Shown here one piece after another: positions 1-6,457 of a DNA stretch of 8,789 nt. A model generated the notes under the pieces. That model was not told where the DNA came from, made no database searches, and worked only from the letters and a program-made list of their open reading frames with translations. Origin of the DNA: JBEKYH01 sp049511115 (GTDB lineage Bacteria; Planctomycetota; Phycisphaerae; Tepidisphaerales; Tepidisphaeraceae); assembly GCA_049511115.1 (NCBI GenBank), contig JBEKYH010000187.1, positions 1 through 8,789 of the forward strand, given 5' to 3'. The position numbers were made by a program, and so were the translations under genes. The stretch's first letter is position 1, and every line of letters begins with the position of its first letter.

Positions 1-804
1 CCGCAGCGGCAGCGGCGAGGAAAATCCGAAACCCCGGTTGGCGACCAGCACTGTTCCATAAACCCTGTGAATACCAGAACATAGCCGTCGGGGGAGCGAA
101 TCATGGCGGAGAATGGGCAGGCGGTTAGGCAAGGCCACTTGGCCGCCGTGCGTGTGGCCGGCCAGGTAAAGGTCGGGGTGCAATCCAGCAACTGTGGGGA
201 GAATGTCGGGGTAATGGCATAGCACGATACGCAGGGTTCTCGGTTCTTTCCCTGGCAGGGCGTTCACCCAATGCAAATCCAGGTCCAGCCGATCCACGCC
301 AGGCAGGCCGATCAATTCGATGGCCGCCCCGCCCGATTCCATAAGCAACCGGCGATGATCGATGAAGGTCACTCCGCACCCTGCCAGCGGCGGGCCGACC
401 AGATCGCCGTCGTGATTTCCCAGGACTGCGAATGTGCCCAGGCGGCTTTTGAGCCGCGGAAGCAGCTTGCGCAGGATCGGCAGCGCCGGCCGCGCGTCGC
501 GTTTGCTTTCGACGAAGTCTCCGCCGAACAGGATTAAGTCAGGCGGCTGCCGTTCCAAGCGGCCCAGCAGGTCGTCATACGCGCCATCCCAGCGCGGGCG
601 GCAATGTAAATCCGCCAGATGCACGATCCGCAGCCCGTCGAGCGCGGGGGACAATCCCGGGACAGGCAGCTCAAGCCGCGTCCATTCAAACCCGCGCGAG
701 GTGCGAAACTGCACGATCGGCCCGCGCTTCTCGCAAGAGATTTGAAGCGGCGCTATCTCTCCGCACTGGGGTGAAGGATGGATTGGATCGTCCAAGGATG
801 TCAT
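1..804 (-). CDS. Calcineurin-like metallophosphoesterase, YaeI/YkuE-like (C-terminus cut by window edge)
   Basis: A dinuclear-metal phosphoesterase; the substrate cannot be read from the sequence, and relatives act on phospholipid or nucleotide phosphodiesters. I translated the minus strand from the ATG at 804: 268 codons stay open to base 1, so the stop lies outside. The family motifs appear in order: LADLH (Asp65, His67), GGDF (Asp96), GNHD (Asn130, His131, Asp132), CHYPD (His197) and GHTHGGQV (His217, His219). All expected metal ligands are present, so the enzyme should be active. The N-terminal 50 residues precede the fold and show neither a clear signal peptide nor a transmembrane helix, unlike many YkuE-type proteins. 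No Shine-Dalgarno is visible; a small hairpin (810-830) sits just before the start. The gene diverges from pyrR. Family assignment is firm; the specific activity is not. Confidence 0.9.
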   Translation of the reverse strand, partial: MTSLDDPIHPSPQCGEIAPLQISCEKRGPIVQFRTSRGFEWTRLELPVPGLSPALDGLRIVHLADLHCRPRWDGAYDDLLGRLERQPPDLILFGGDFVESKRDARPALPILRKLLPRLKSRLGTFAVLGNHDGDLVGPPLAGCGVTFIDHRRLLMESGGAAIELIGLPGVDRLDLDLHWVNALPGKEPRTLRIVLCHYPDILPTVAGLHPDLYLAGHTHGGQVALPNRLPILRHDSLPRRLCSGIHRVYGTVLVANRGFGFSSPLPLR

Positions 805-809
805 GCGCA

Positions 810-830
810 GGCTGAGTTCGATTCTCAGCC
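810..830. other. Small hairpin with a tRNA T-arm-like loop
   Basis: GGCTGAG (810-816) and CTCAGCC (824-830) are perfect inverted repeats around the 7-nt loop TTCGATT. Stem and loop match the consensus of a tRNA T-arm (loop TTCRANN closed by G-C). No matching acceptor strand or other tRNA arm is found upstream, so this is not a tRNA gene. It ends 5 nt before the metallophosphoesterase start codon, so in that mRNA it would fold in the 5' leader. Confidence 0.4.
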
Positions 831-884
831 AGCGAAAAACCTTACAACGGCATTGGCCATTTGGCCACGCCACCGCTGCGCGGA

Positions 885-986
885 AGGACTGTGGGCCGAG
901 GACTGAGGACTGAGAGACGGACCAAAACAAACTCGCGCGATGTTTTTGTCTTTCACCTCAGTCCTCAGTCCTCGGCCCTCAGTCCT
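885..986. repeat. Long inverted repeat built from a 7-bp tandem unit, upstream of pyrR
   Basis: The left arm (885-914) is four heptads, AGGACTG, TGGGCCG, AGGACTG, AGGACTG, plus AG. The right arm (957-986) is the heptads CTCAGTC, CTCAGTC, CTCGGCC, CTCAGTC, plus CT. The arms pair over 30 bp with one mismatch (892 against 979); the inner 22 bp are perfect. The 42-nt spacer also pairs with itself: AGAC (915-918) with GTCT (948-951) and AAAACA (924-929) with TGTTTT (941-946). The whole element could therefore fold as one 102-nt hairpin. No T-run follows either arm, so it is not a typical intrinsic terminator. It resembles heptanucleotide STRR-type repeats or a small palindromic mobile repeat, and it ends 49 nt before the pyrR start. 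Confidence 0.85.
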
Positions 987-1035
987 ATTTCGGGCATTTG
1001 TCTTCCATCCCCGTCTGCCTTACCTTTTCCCCGTC

Positions 1036-1572
1036 ATGCGGACGCAATACGATCAGGCTGACATTGAGCGGGCCGTTGCCCAACTTGGGGCGAAAATCGC
1101 TGCCGCGTTCGATCCGGGCCGCCCGCTCGTGGTCGTCGGCATCCGCACGCGCGGGCAGACCCTGGCCGACCGTCTGGCGGCACTTCTTGCCAATGCCGGC
1201 TATCGCCACATTGATCGCGGCGTCCTGGACATCACGCTTTACCGCGACGATCTCTCGGAGATCGGCCCGCGCCCGCTGGTCCGGCCGACGCATCTCAACG
1301 CGGAAATCGACGACAAACCGCTGCTGTTGGTGGACGACGTTCTGTTCACCGGCCGGTCTATTCGCGCCGCCCTCGACGCCCTGAGCGATTTCGGGCGCCC
1401 CAGCGCGATTCGCCTCGCTGTGCTCGTTGATCGGGCCGGCCGCGAGCTGCCGATCCAGGCGGACTTTGTGGGGCTCACTTTCGCCGACGTCCCCACGGGC
1501 CACCGCGTCAACGTGCGGCTGCAAGAGATCGACGGCAAGGATGAAATCCTCGTGGAACCCAAACCGGCATGA
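1036..1572 (+). CDS. pyrR: PyrR: uracil phosphoribosyltransferase / pyr operon regulator
   Basis: PyrR-family protein that makes UMP from uracil and PRPP and, in many bacteria, binds pyr mRNA to attenuate transcription. The protein is 178 residues, the normal family length. Seen: GIRTRG (35-40), the PyrR-typical LDITLYRDDL (64-73), the PRPP loop VDDVLFTGRS (99-108) and VDRAGRELP (131-139). The frame stays open upstream from 940, but those codons run through the inverted repeat and match nothing, so I chose the ATG at 1036; no Shine-Dalgarno supports it. Aligned from memory with B. subtilis PyrR, positions equivalent to His140, Arg146 and Lys152 read Gly135, Gln141 and Leu147, while Arg141 is kept (Arg136). 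The VGK-x-x-PT stretch is also altered, with two extra residues before PT. The enzyme role is likely; RNA regulation is doubtful. The stop overlaps the pyrB start. Confidence 0.92.
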   Translation: MRTQYDQADIERAVAQLGAKIAAAFDPGRPLVVVGIRTRGQTLADRLAALLANAGYRHIDRGVLDITLYRDDLSEIGPRPLVRPTHLNAEIDDKPLLLVDDVLFTGRSIRAALDALSDFGRPSAIRLAVLVDRAGRELPIQADFVGLTFADVPTGHRVNVRLQEIDGKDEILVEPKPA

Positions 1573-2534
1573 CAGCCACGCACTCTAAATCTCCGACCCT
1601 ACGCTGGACGCGAAAGCATCTGCTGGCACTGGAGGCGCTTTCGGCGCAGGAGATCGAATTCGTTCTCGACACGGCCGACTCCTTCAAGGAAGTCTCAACG
1701 CGCAGCGTCAAGAAAGTGCCGGCATTGCGCGGGCGCGTTTTGGTTAATGCCTTCTTCGAGGACTCGACGCGCACGCGCACGAGCTTTTCACTTGCCGCCT
1801 CGCGCCTCAGCGCCGATGTCGTCGATTTTTCGGAAAAAGGCTCCAGCGTCTCCAAGGGCGAGACGCTGATCGACACGGCCCGCACCATCGAGGCGATGGG
1901 GGTGGACATTATCGTCCTGCGCCATCCCGCCGCTGGGGCCGCGGAGCTTTTGGCGCGCAATGTTGAGTGCCGCGTCGTCAACGCCGGCGACGGCGCGCAT
2001 GAGCATCCCACGCAGGGGCTGCTCGATGCCTACACCATCCGCGAGCGCTTCGGCCGCATCGCGGGGCTGAAGGTGGCGATCGTCGGCGACATCGTGAACA
2101 GCCGCGTCGCCAGGTCGAATCTGTGGGCTTTGCGCAAGCTGGGGGCGGAGGTCATCCTTGTCGGGCCGCCGACGCTGCTGCCGCGCAGTTTTGAAGCGCT
2201 GGGGGCGCGAGTGGTGCATGATTTTGATTCGGTGGTCGGCGAGGTCGATGCCATCAACATGCTGCGCGTGCAGTTTGAGCGCATTCAAAGCAGCCAGTTT
2301 CCTTCGGTGCGCGAATTTACGAGTCTCTTCGGCCTGACGCCGCAGCGATTTACACGATGCAAGACGGATGTGTTCGTGATGCATCCGGGCCCGATGAACC
2401 GCGGGATTGAAATAAGCTCCGACATCGCCGACGGCCCCAACAGCGGCATCCTCAAGCAGGTGACCAACGGCATGGCTGTCCGCATGGCCGTGCTGTATCT
2501 GGTCTCGCAGGCCGCCGCCGACGCGCCCCATTGA
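1569..2534 (+). CDS. pyrB: Aspartate carbamoyltransferase catalytic subunit
   Basis: Catalyses carbamoyl phosphate + aspartate to N-carbamoyl-aspartate, the committed step of pyrimidine synthesis, in the cytoplasm. The protein is 321 residues, typical of the family. Carbamoyl-phosphate contacts are present: STRTR (66-70) within FFEDSTRTRTSF, SVSKGET (Lys96) and HPTQ (146-149). Aspartate-side residues include NSRVARS (Arg179) and MLRVQFER (Arg233). MHPGPMNRGIEI near the C-terminus supplies the HPGP loop (272-275). The ATG at 1569 overlaps the pyrR stop as ATGA, which suggests translational coupling. No regulatory pyrI subunit gene is in the window, as in class B or C enzymes. Pyrimidine genes such as pyrC often follow pyrRB; here an unrelated fusion gene follows instead. 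Confidence 0.97.
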   Translation: MTATHSKSPTLRWTRKHLLALEALSAQEIEFVLDTADSFKEVSTRSVKKVPALRGRVLVNAFFEDSTRTRTSFSLAASRLSADVVDFSEKGSSVSKGETLIDTARTIEAMGVDIIVLRHPAAGAAELLARNVECRVVNAGDGAHEHPTQGLLDAYTIRERFGRIAGLKVAIVGDIVNSRVARSNLWALRKLGAEVILVGPPTLLPRSFEALGARVVHDFDSVVGEVDAINMLRVQFERIQSSQFPSVREFTSLFGLTPQRFTRCKTDVFVMHPGPMNRGIEISSDIADGPNSGILKQVTNGMAVRMAVLYLVSQAAADAPH

Positions 2535-3700
2535 TTCCGACTGAGTTACCGATGGTCGATCCAGCGTTACAATCCGCCATCGAGGCGATCCATGCCGCGA
2601 GGATGCAACTGGTGTTTGAATTCACCGGGGCTGGGAGTCCCGCGCTGGCGGCCCTGCACGCGGTTCCCGGATCATCCCGAACCATTCTCGAAGCGACGGA
2701 CAGATATGGCGCCGAGTCGCTGGCCGAATTGCTCGGCAGGACGCCGGAAAAGAGCGTCGATCCGGCCACGGCTGAGGCGATGGCCGAGCGGGCTTACCTG
2801 CGCGCCTGCCGCCTGGGCGGAAGCGACGCGCGGAAGCTCGGTCTGGCCTGCACGGCGGGCATCGCCACCGACCGCGCGCGGCGCGGGCCGCATCGCTGCT
2901 GCCTGGCCGCTAGGACGGCGGATTCGATGACGACGTTCGACCTGGTTCTGGCCAAAGGACAGCGCGACCGAGCCGGCGAGGAAGCGGTTATTACTTCGAT
3001 GATTGTAGATGCAATCGCAATAGCTGCGGGCACTGCACCAGTGGCGGTCCCATTGCTCTCCGATGAAAAAATCATCCGCGATGTCCGCGCCGAAGCCGAT
3101 CCGGTGGAGCAACTTCTAGCCGGCGCCATCAGCGCGGTCACGATCGACGGCCTGGGCCGGCGCATATCCGGGGCGCCGCCAGGGGTCGGCCTGGTCTACC
3201 CCGGATCATTCAATCCGCTGCATTTTGGCCACGAATCGCTGGCCGCCGCGGCGGAGCGCATCTGCAAACTGCCGCTGATTTATGAATTGGCCGTTATCAA
3301 CGCAGAAAAATCTCCGCTCCAGCGACCCGAATTGGAGCGGCGCCTCGCGCCATTCTGGCGGCGCCATCCTGTGGCACTGACGCGCGCCCCGCTCTTCGCC
3401 GACAAAGCGGCACTGTTTCCCGGCGCGACGTTCATTCTTGGTTTCGATACGGCCGCGCGACTGCTCGACACGCGATTCTACGGCGGCAGCGAGTCCGCGC
3501 GCGATCAGGCGTTGGCCGCGATCGGCGCGGCGGGTTGCCGCGTGCTCGTCGCCGGGCGATTGGATGGGGCCACGTTCAGGAAACTGAGTGATTTATCGAT
3601 ACCCGCGGCGTTCAAGTCGCTTTTTATCGAACTGGCGGAGTCGGATTTCCGAGCGGATATTTCGGCGACTTATATTCGCTCGTCGCGACCGATGGCCTAA
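2531..3700 (+). CDS. CinA C-terminal (PncC-like) domain fused to an NMN/NaMN adenylyltransferase-like domain
   Basis: A 389-residue two-domain protein. Residues about 10-165 resemble the CinA C-terminal/PncC fold (NMN deamidase family): FTGAGSPALAAL (31-42), VPGSSRTILEAT (45-56) and CTAGIATDRARRGPHR (107-122). The usual PncC motif TAESCTGG is not present as such, and the catalytic Lys after the Tyr of E. coli TYSNEAK reads Leu64, so deamidase activity is uncertain. Residues about 218-389 are a Rossmann nucleotidyltransferase: GSFNPLHFGH (225-234) is the GxFxPxHxGH signature, FILGFDTAARLL (301-312) is the core, and ISATYIR (377-383) corresponds to the terminal ISSTxxR. The likely reaction is transfer of AMP to a nicotinate or nicotinamide mononucleotide. 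The TTG at 2531 overlaps the pyrB stop as TTGA; an ATG at 2552 is an alternative. Domain calls are firm; the joint function is inference. Confidence 0.85.
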   Translation: MIPTELPMVDPALQSAIEAIHAARMQLVFEFTGAGSPALAALHAVPGSSRTILEATDRYGAESLAELLGRTPEKSVDPATAEAMAERAYLRACRLGGSDARKLGLACTAGIATDRARRGPHRCCLAARTADSMTTFDLVLAKGQRDRAGEEAVITSMIVDAIAIAAGTAPVAVPLLSDEKIIRDVRAEADPVEQLLAGAISAVTIDGLGRRISGAPPGVGLVYPGSFNPLHFGHESLAAAAERICKLPLIYELAVINAEKSPLQRPELERRLAPFWRRHPVALTRAPLFADKAALFPGATFILGFDTAARLLDTRFYGGSESARDQALAAIGAAGCRVLVAGRLDGATFRKLSDLSIPAAFKSLFIELAESDFRADISATYIRSSRPMA

Positions 3701-4758
3701 CTTCGCCGGACCGCCTTCCTCGCCGACTTCTGCTCGTACATCGCCTCATCCGCCCGCTGCATCACTTCGGGGGCAGTGACCTTGAGCAGATCGGTGATGC
3801 TGACCATTCCAATCGACAGCCCGGGCTTGGGCGTGAGGTGCAATGTCGCGGCCAATTGGTCGACCAGCGCGGTCAATCGCTTGGCGAGCCGAGCGCCGGC
3901 GCGGGCGTCGTGGGCGGGCATCAATATGAGGAACTCATCGCCGCCCAGGCGGAATGCCATGTCCTCTTCGCGCACGGCCGACAGGATAATCTGGCCGACG
4001 TCGCGCAGAAGTCGGTCGCCGACGGCGTGGCCTTCGGTGTCGTTGACGGATTTGAAATGATCCAGGTCCATGGCCAATACGCAGAGCGGCGTTCCCTCGC
4101 AGCGGCAGCGCTCGAGAATCTTGGGCAACTGCTCATCCAGCAGCCTCCGGTTGTGCAGGCCGGTCAGGGCGTCGCGGTACGCCTGGGTCTGCCAGGTGGC
4201 CATCTTGCTTTCCAGGGCGTCGGTGCGCTGGCGGACGCGCTGGTTGATTTCGGTATGCAGGCGTTTGTTTTCCTGCTCCTCGCGCCGGAGTTCGTGGAGG
4301 ATGGCCTGGGTCATGCGGGCCAGTTGCGACATCGGGCCGTCGACGCGCCCCAGCGATTCGATGGGCGTCTGCCCCTCGCGCACCTCCTCGATAAGCCGCT
4401 GCAACTGCCGCGCGGGGCGAATCCACTGCCGTTCGTGGCGGGCCGCGATGCGCCATGCCAGGCAGGCCGTACATGCCCCCAGGGGAACCTGGACGAGCAG
4501 CCACCAGGCGCCGGGTCCGAAATACCAGAGGGCCACCCGCCAGACCCATGCCACGCCGATAACTCCGGCGGCAACCGCGGCGAGTCGCACCGGCAGACTC
4601 CAGCCGGCGGCGGGGGTCTGCGCCTGCGCGTCAGCCGATAATTGCGCGGCGGTTGGCTCCAAAGCGGAGCCTTCCTTAGCCAATCGGCGCGTTTTGCCGG
4701 TGGATGCCCCAGCGCCGTCCAAACCGCCCGATTGATACCCCGCCAATGTCTGAGACAT
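3697..4758 (-). CDS. Membrane-anchored GGDEF diguanylate cyclase
   Basis: Makes the second messenger cyclic di-GMP from two GTP. Of 353 residues, 1-55 are a low-complexity cytoplasmic tail. Two hydrophobic helices follow (about 57-80 and 84-104), then a HAMP-like linker and a charged coiled coil (about 115-190). The GGDEF domain (about 193-353) begins with the usual YRDALTGLHNRR (194-205). Metal-binding Asp231 lies in AMDLDHFKSVND, and LGGDEF places the signature at 272-276. An I-site RxxD (Arg263, Asp266) lies at the correct distance upstream, so product inhibition is expected. No EAL domain and no dedicated extracellular sensor are seen. The ATG at 4758 is supported by GGGAG at 4768-4772. 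The gene diverges from sthA, and its stop overlaps that of the fusion gene. The signal it responds to is unknown. Confidence 0.95.
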   Translation of the reverse strand: MSQTLAGYQSGGLDGAGASTGKTRRLAKEGSALEPTAAQLSADAQAQTPAAGWSLPVRLAAVAAGVIGVAWVWRVALWYFGPGAWWLLVQVPLGACTACLAWRIAARHERQWIRPARQLQRLIEEVREGQTPIESLGRVDGPMSQLARMTQAILHELRREEQENKRLHTEINQRVRQRTDALESKMATWQTQAYRDALTGLHNRRLLDEQLPKILERCRCEGTPLCVLAMDLDHFKSVNDTEGHAVGDRLLRDVGQIILSAVREEDMAFRLGGDEFLILMPAHDARAGARLAKRLTALVDQLAATLHLTPKPGLSIGMVSITDLLKVTAPEVMQRADEAMYEQKSARKAVRRS

Positions 4759-4767
4759 GTCGCTTCA

Positions 4768-4772
4768 CTCCC
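4768..4772 (-). promoter_or_regulatory. Shine-Dalgarno of the diguanylate cyclase gene
   Basis: GGGAG on the minus strand, 9 nt before the ATG at 4758. It supports that start over longer readings of the same frame. Confidence 0.6.
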
Positions 4773-4888
4773 GCCTTGGCTATCGGACAACATGAGCGGC
4801 AAATTAACGCGTCGGATCATTGAACCGATATCTAAAGGCCAGAACCCACATTTTTCTCATTTTGGCAGGTTTTCGTCCGCCCAGGGAC

Positions 4889-4893
4889 GGGAG
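4889..4893 (+). promoter_or_regulatory. Shine-Dalgarno that decides the sthA start
   Basis: GGGAG lies 10 nt before the ATG at 4904. It favours this start over the in-frame upstream ATG at 4820, whose extra 28 residues match nothing in the family. Confidence 0.65.
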
Positions 4894-4903
4894 AATAAAC
4901 GGT

Positions 4904-6388
4904 ATGATCGCCCCATTTTATGATTTGATTGTGATCGGCTCGGGCCCCGCCGGCCAGAAGGCGGCGCTGAGCGCCGCTAAGCTGGGGAAGCGCGTGGCTA
5001 TTATCGAACGCAACATTGATCTGGGCGGCGTCTGCATCCACACGGGCACCATCCCCTCCAAAGCCATGCGCGAGGCGGTTCTCCATCTCACCGGCCTCAA
5101 CGAGCGCGAGCTGTATGGCGCCAGCTACCGCGTCAAGCAAGACATCACGATGAGCGATCTCCTGTACCGCTGCCATCATGTCGTGCGCACGGAGATCGAG
5201 GTCATTCGCAATCAGATGCACCGCAACGGCGTGACTGTGCTGGTCGGCGCCGCCTCGTTTCTCGATGAGCACACCATCCGCATCATGCACGACAACGACG
5301 CCACTGACATCCGGGGCCGTCACATTCTCATCGGCGTCGGCACAAATCCCGCGCGTCCGGCGGACGTCCCCTTTACGCCCAACGTCGTGATCGACAGCGA
5401 CGAACTGCTTAAACTCACGACCTTGCCGCGCTCGATGACCGTTGTCGGCGGCGGCGTCATCGGGACCGAATATGCCTGCATGCTGGCGGCGGTTGGCGTG
5501 CGCGTGACTCTGGTCGAATCGCGCTCGCGCCTGCTGGAATTCCTCGATGACGAAATCGCGGAGAACCTGCAGTTCCGCATGCGCGACATGGGCATCCGCC
5601 TCAAGTTGGGTGAATCCGTGAATATGATCACCGTCGAGGACGGCGTGGTTCACGCGGTATTGGCCAGCGGCAAGCGGCTGATCTCTGAAACCCTGCTTTA
5701 TTCCATCGGCCGCCGCGGCGCGACCGACGATCTGAATCTCGCCGTCACTGGCCTTAAGGCCGACTCGCGCGGACGATTGCCGGTGAACGAAGTCTGCCAG
5801 ACTTGCGTGCCGCATATTTACGCGGCAGGCGATGTGGTGGGATTCCCGGCGCTGGCCGCCACGGCAATGGAGCAGGGCCGGCTTGCTTCAAGCCACATGT
5901 TTCAGAAAGCCTCCGACGGGCAGCGACCGGCCGTTTCCGACGCGGGCGGGTCCGGTCCCGGCGGGCCGCAGTCACTCTTTCCGTTTGGCATCTACACGAT
6001 TCCGGAAATCAGCATGGTCGGCCAGACCGAGCAGGGCCTGACCAAGCAGAACATCCCCTACGAAGTGGGCATTGCCCGCTACCGCGAAATCGCGCGAGGG
6101 CAGCTCATTGCCGATCCGCACGGTCTGCTTAAGCTGCTATTTCATCCAGACAGCCGCCGCCTGCTGGGCGTCCATGCCATCGGAACGGGCGCGACCGAGC
6201 TTATCCACATCGGCCAGACCGTTATCGCGGCGGGGATGCTGATCGATTACTTTGTTGAGTCGATCTTCAATTACCCGACGCTTGCGGAGTGCTACAAGGT
6301 CGCGGCGCTGGATGGGATCAATCGCGTGCGATTGGTGTCACGAACAACCGAAGCCGAGGCTACGGCGCCGACGGCCCAGGCGGCGTAG
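4904..6388 (+). CDS. sthA: Soluble pyridine nucleotide transhydrogenase (Si-specific NAD(P)+ transhydrogenase)
   Basis: A cytoplasmic flavoprotein that transfers hydride between NADPH and NAD+, usually draining excess NADPH. The 494 residues belong to the lipoamide dehydrogenase-like superfamily. FAD is bound by IGSGPAG (11-17). The second dinucleotide fold is GGGVIG (182-187), ending in Glu205, and the FAD phosphate region is YAAGDVVG (306-313). In the redox-disulfide region GGVCIHTGTIPSK keeps Cys44 but has Thr49 where disulfide enzymes have the second Cys. In the C-terminal NYPTLAE motif the catalytic His is replaced by Tyr457. Both changes are typical of SthA rather than dihydrolipoamide dehydrogenase or glutathione reductase. 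FGIYTIPEISMVG (361-373) is also SthA-like. A Gly/Pro-rich stretch (about 337-357) looks like a lineage-specific loop. Residues 480-494 are an Ala/Thr-rich tail. Confidence 0.93.
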   Translation: MIAPFYDLIVIGSGPAGQKAALSAAKLGKRVAIIERNIDLGGVCIHTGTIPSKAMREAVLHLTGLNERELYGASYRVKQDITMSDLLYRCHHVVRTEIEVIRNQMHRNGVTVLVGAASFLDEHTIRIMHDNDATDIRGRHILIGVGTNPARPADVPFTPNVVIDSDELLKLTTLPRSMTVVGGGVIGTEYACMLAAVGVRVTLVESRSRLLEFLDDEIAENLQFRMRDMGIRLKLGESVNMITVEDGVVHAVLASGKRLISETLLYSIGRRGATDDLNLAVTGLKADSRGRLPVNEVCQTCVPHIYAAGDVVGFPALAATAMEQGRLASSHMFQKASDGQRPAVSDAGGSGPGGPQSLFPFGIYTIPEISMVGQTEQGLTKQNIPYEVGIARYREIARGQLIADPHGLLKLLFHPDSRRLLGVHAIGTGATELIHIGQTVIAAGMLIDYFVESIFNYPTLAECYKVAALDGINRVRLVSRTTEAEATAPTAQAA

Positions 6389-6422
6389 CAGCCAATTCGG
6401 CAGCCCGCGCCGTAACCCCCGC

Positions 6423-6451
6423 TTGTTCGCGCCAACTTGCGATCGTACGAT
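6423..6451 (+). promoter_or_regulatory. Possible promoter giving a leaderless transcript of the protease-like gene
   Basis: TTGTTC (6423-6428) and TACGAT (6446-6451) are spaced by 17 nt, and the ATG at 6458 lies 7 nt beyond the second box, where transcription would begin. The -10 overlaps the perfect 10-bp palindrome ATCGTACGAT (6442-6451). The match to consensus is weak in the -35, so this is tentative. Confidence 0.22.
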
Positions 6452-6457
6452 AACTCC

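Larger units (their letters stand above)
805..1035. promoter_or_regulatory. Divergent intergenic region between the metallophosphoesterase gene and pyrR
   Basis: This 231-bp gap must hold the promoters of both divergent transcripts. It contains a small hairpin (810-830) beside the minus-strand start and a large heptad-built inverted repeat (885-986). The last 50 bases before the pyrR ATG are pyrimidine-rich and lack a Shine-Dalgarno. I found no -35/-10 pair I would defend. I also see no recognisable PyrR-binding loop of the Bacillus attenuator type, judged by eye and from memory. Confidence 0.5.
4759..4903. promoter_or_regulatory. Divergent promoter region of the diguanylate cyclase gene and sthA
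   Basis: A 145-bp gap between two divergent starts, so both promoters should lie here. It is somewhat AT-richer than the flanks, with runs such as ATTTTTCTCATTTTGG (4850-4865). I see TTGAAC (4820-4825) but no matching -10 at normal spacing, so I do not define a promoter. Confidence 0.4.

Noticed and set aside
764..842. tRNA gene ending with the T-arm-like hairpin
   Set aside because: The 3' acceptor strand would be CCAGCGA, but no TCGCTGG lies upstream, no anticodon or D arm is seen, and it would overlap a coding region.
885..990. Intrinsic terminator or PyrR attenuator at the inverted repeat
   Set aside because: The stem is long enough, but no T-run follows it on either strand and I see no alternative antiterminator pairing or PyrR loop. 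I kept it as a repeat only.
940..1035. N-terminal extension of PyrR
   Set aside because: These 32 codons run through the inverted repeat and give a sequence unlike any PyrR; the ATG at 1036 gives the usual family length.
1788..2531. 247-codon minus-strand frame opposite pyrB
   Set aside because: pyrB is unmistakable, and the antisense frame lacks any family motif.
3838..4641. 267-codon plus-strand frame opposite the diguanylate cyclase
   Set aside because: The minus strand carries an intact GGDEF domain; the plus frame matches nothing.
4832..5815. Long minus-strand open frame opposite sthA
   Set aside because: Composition is His/Asp/Ala-rich, typical of a shadow frame, and it lies wholly within a well-supported gene.
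4904..6388. Dihydrolipoamide dehydrogenase or glutathione reductase
   Set aside because: The second redox cysteine is Thr49 and the C-terminal catalytic His is Tyr457, both characteristic of SthA.
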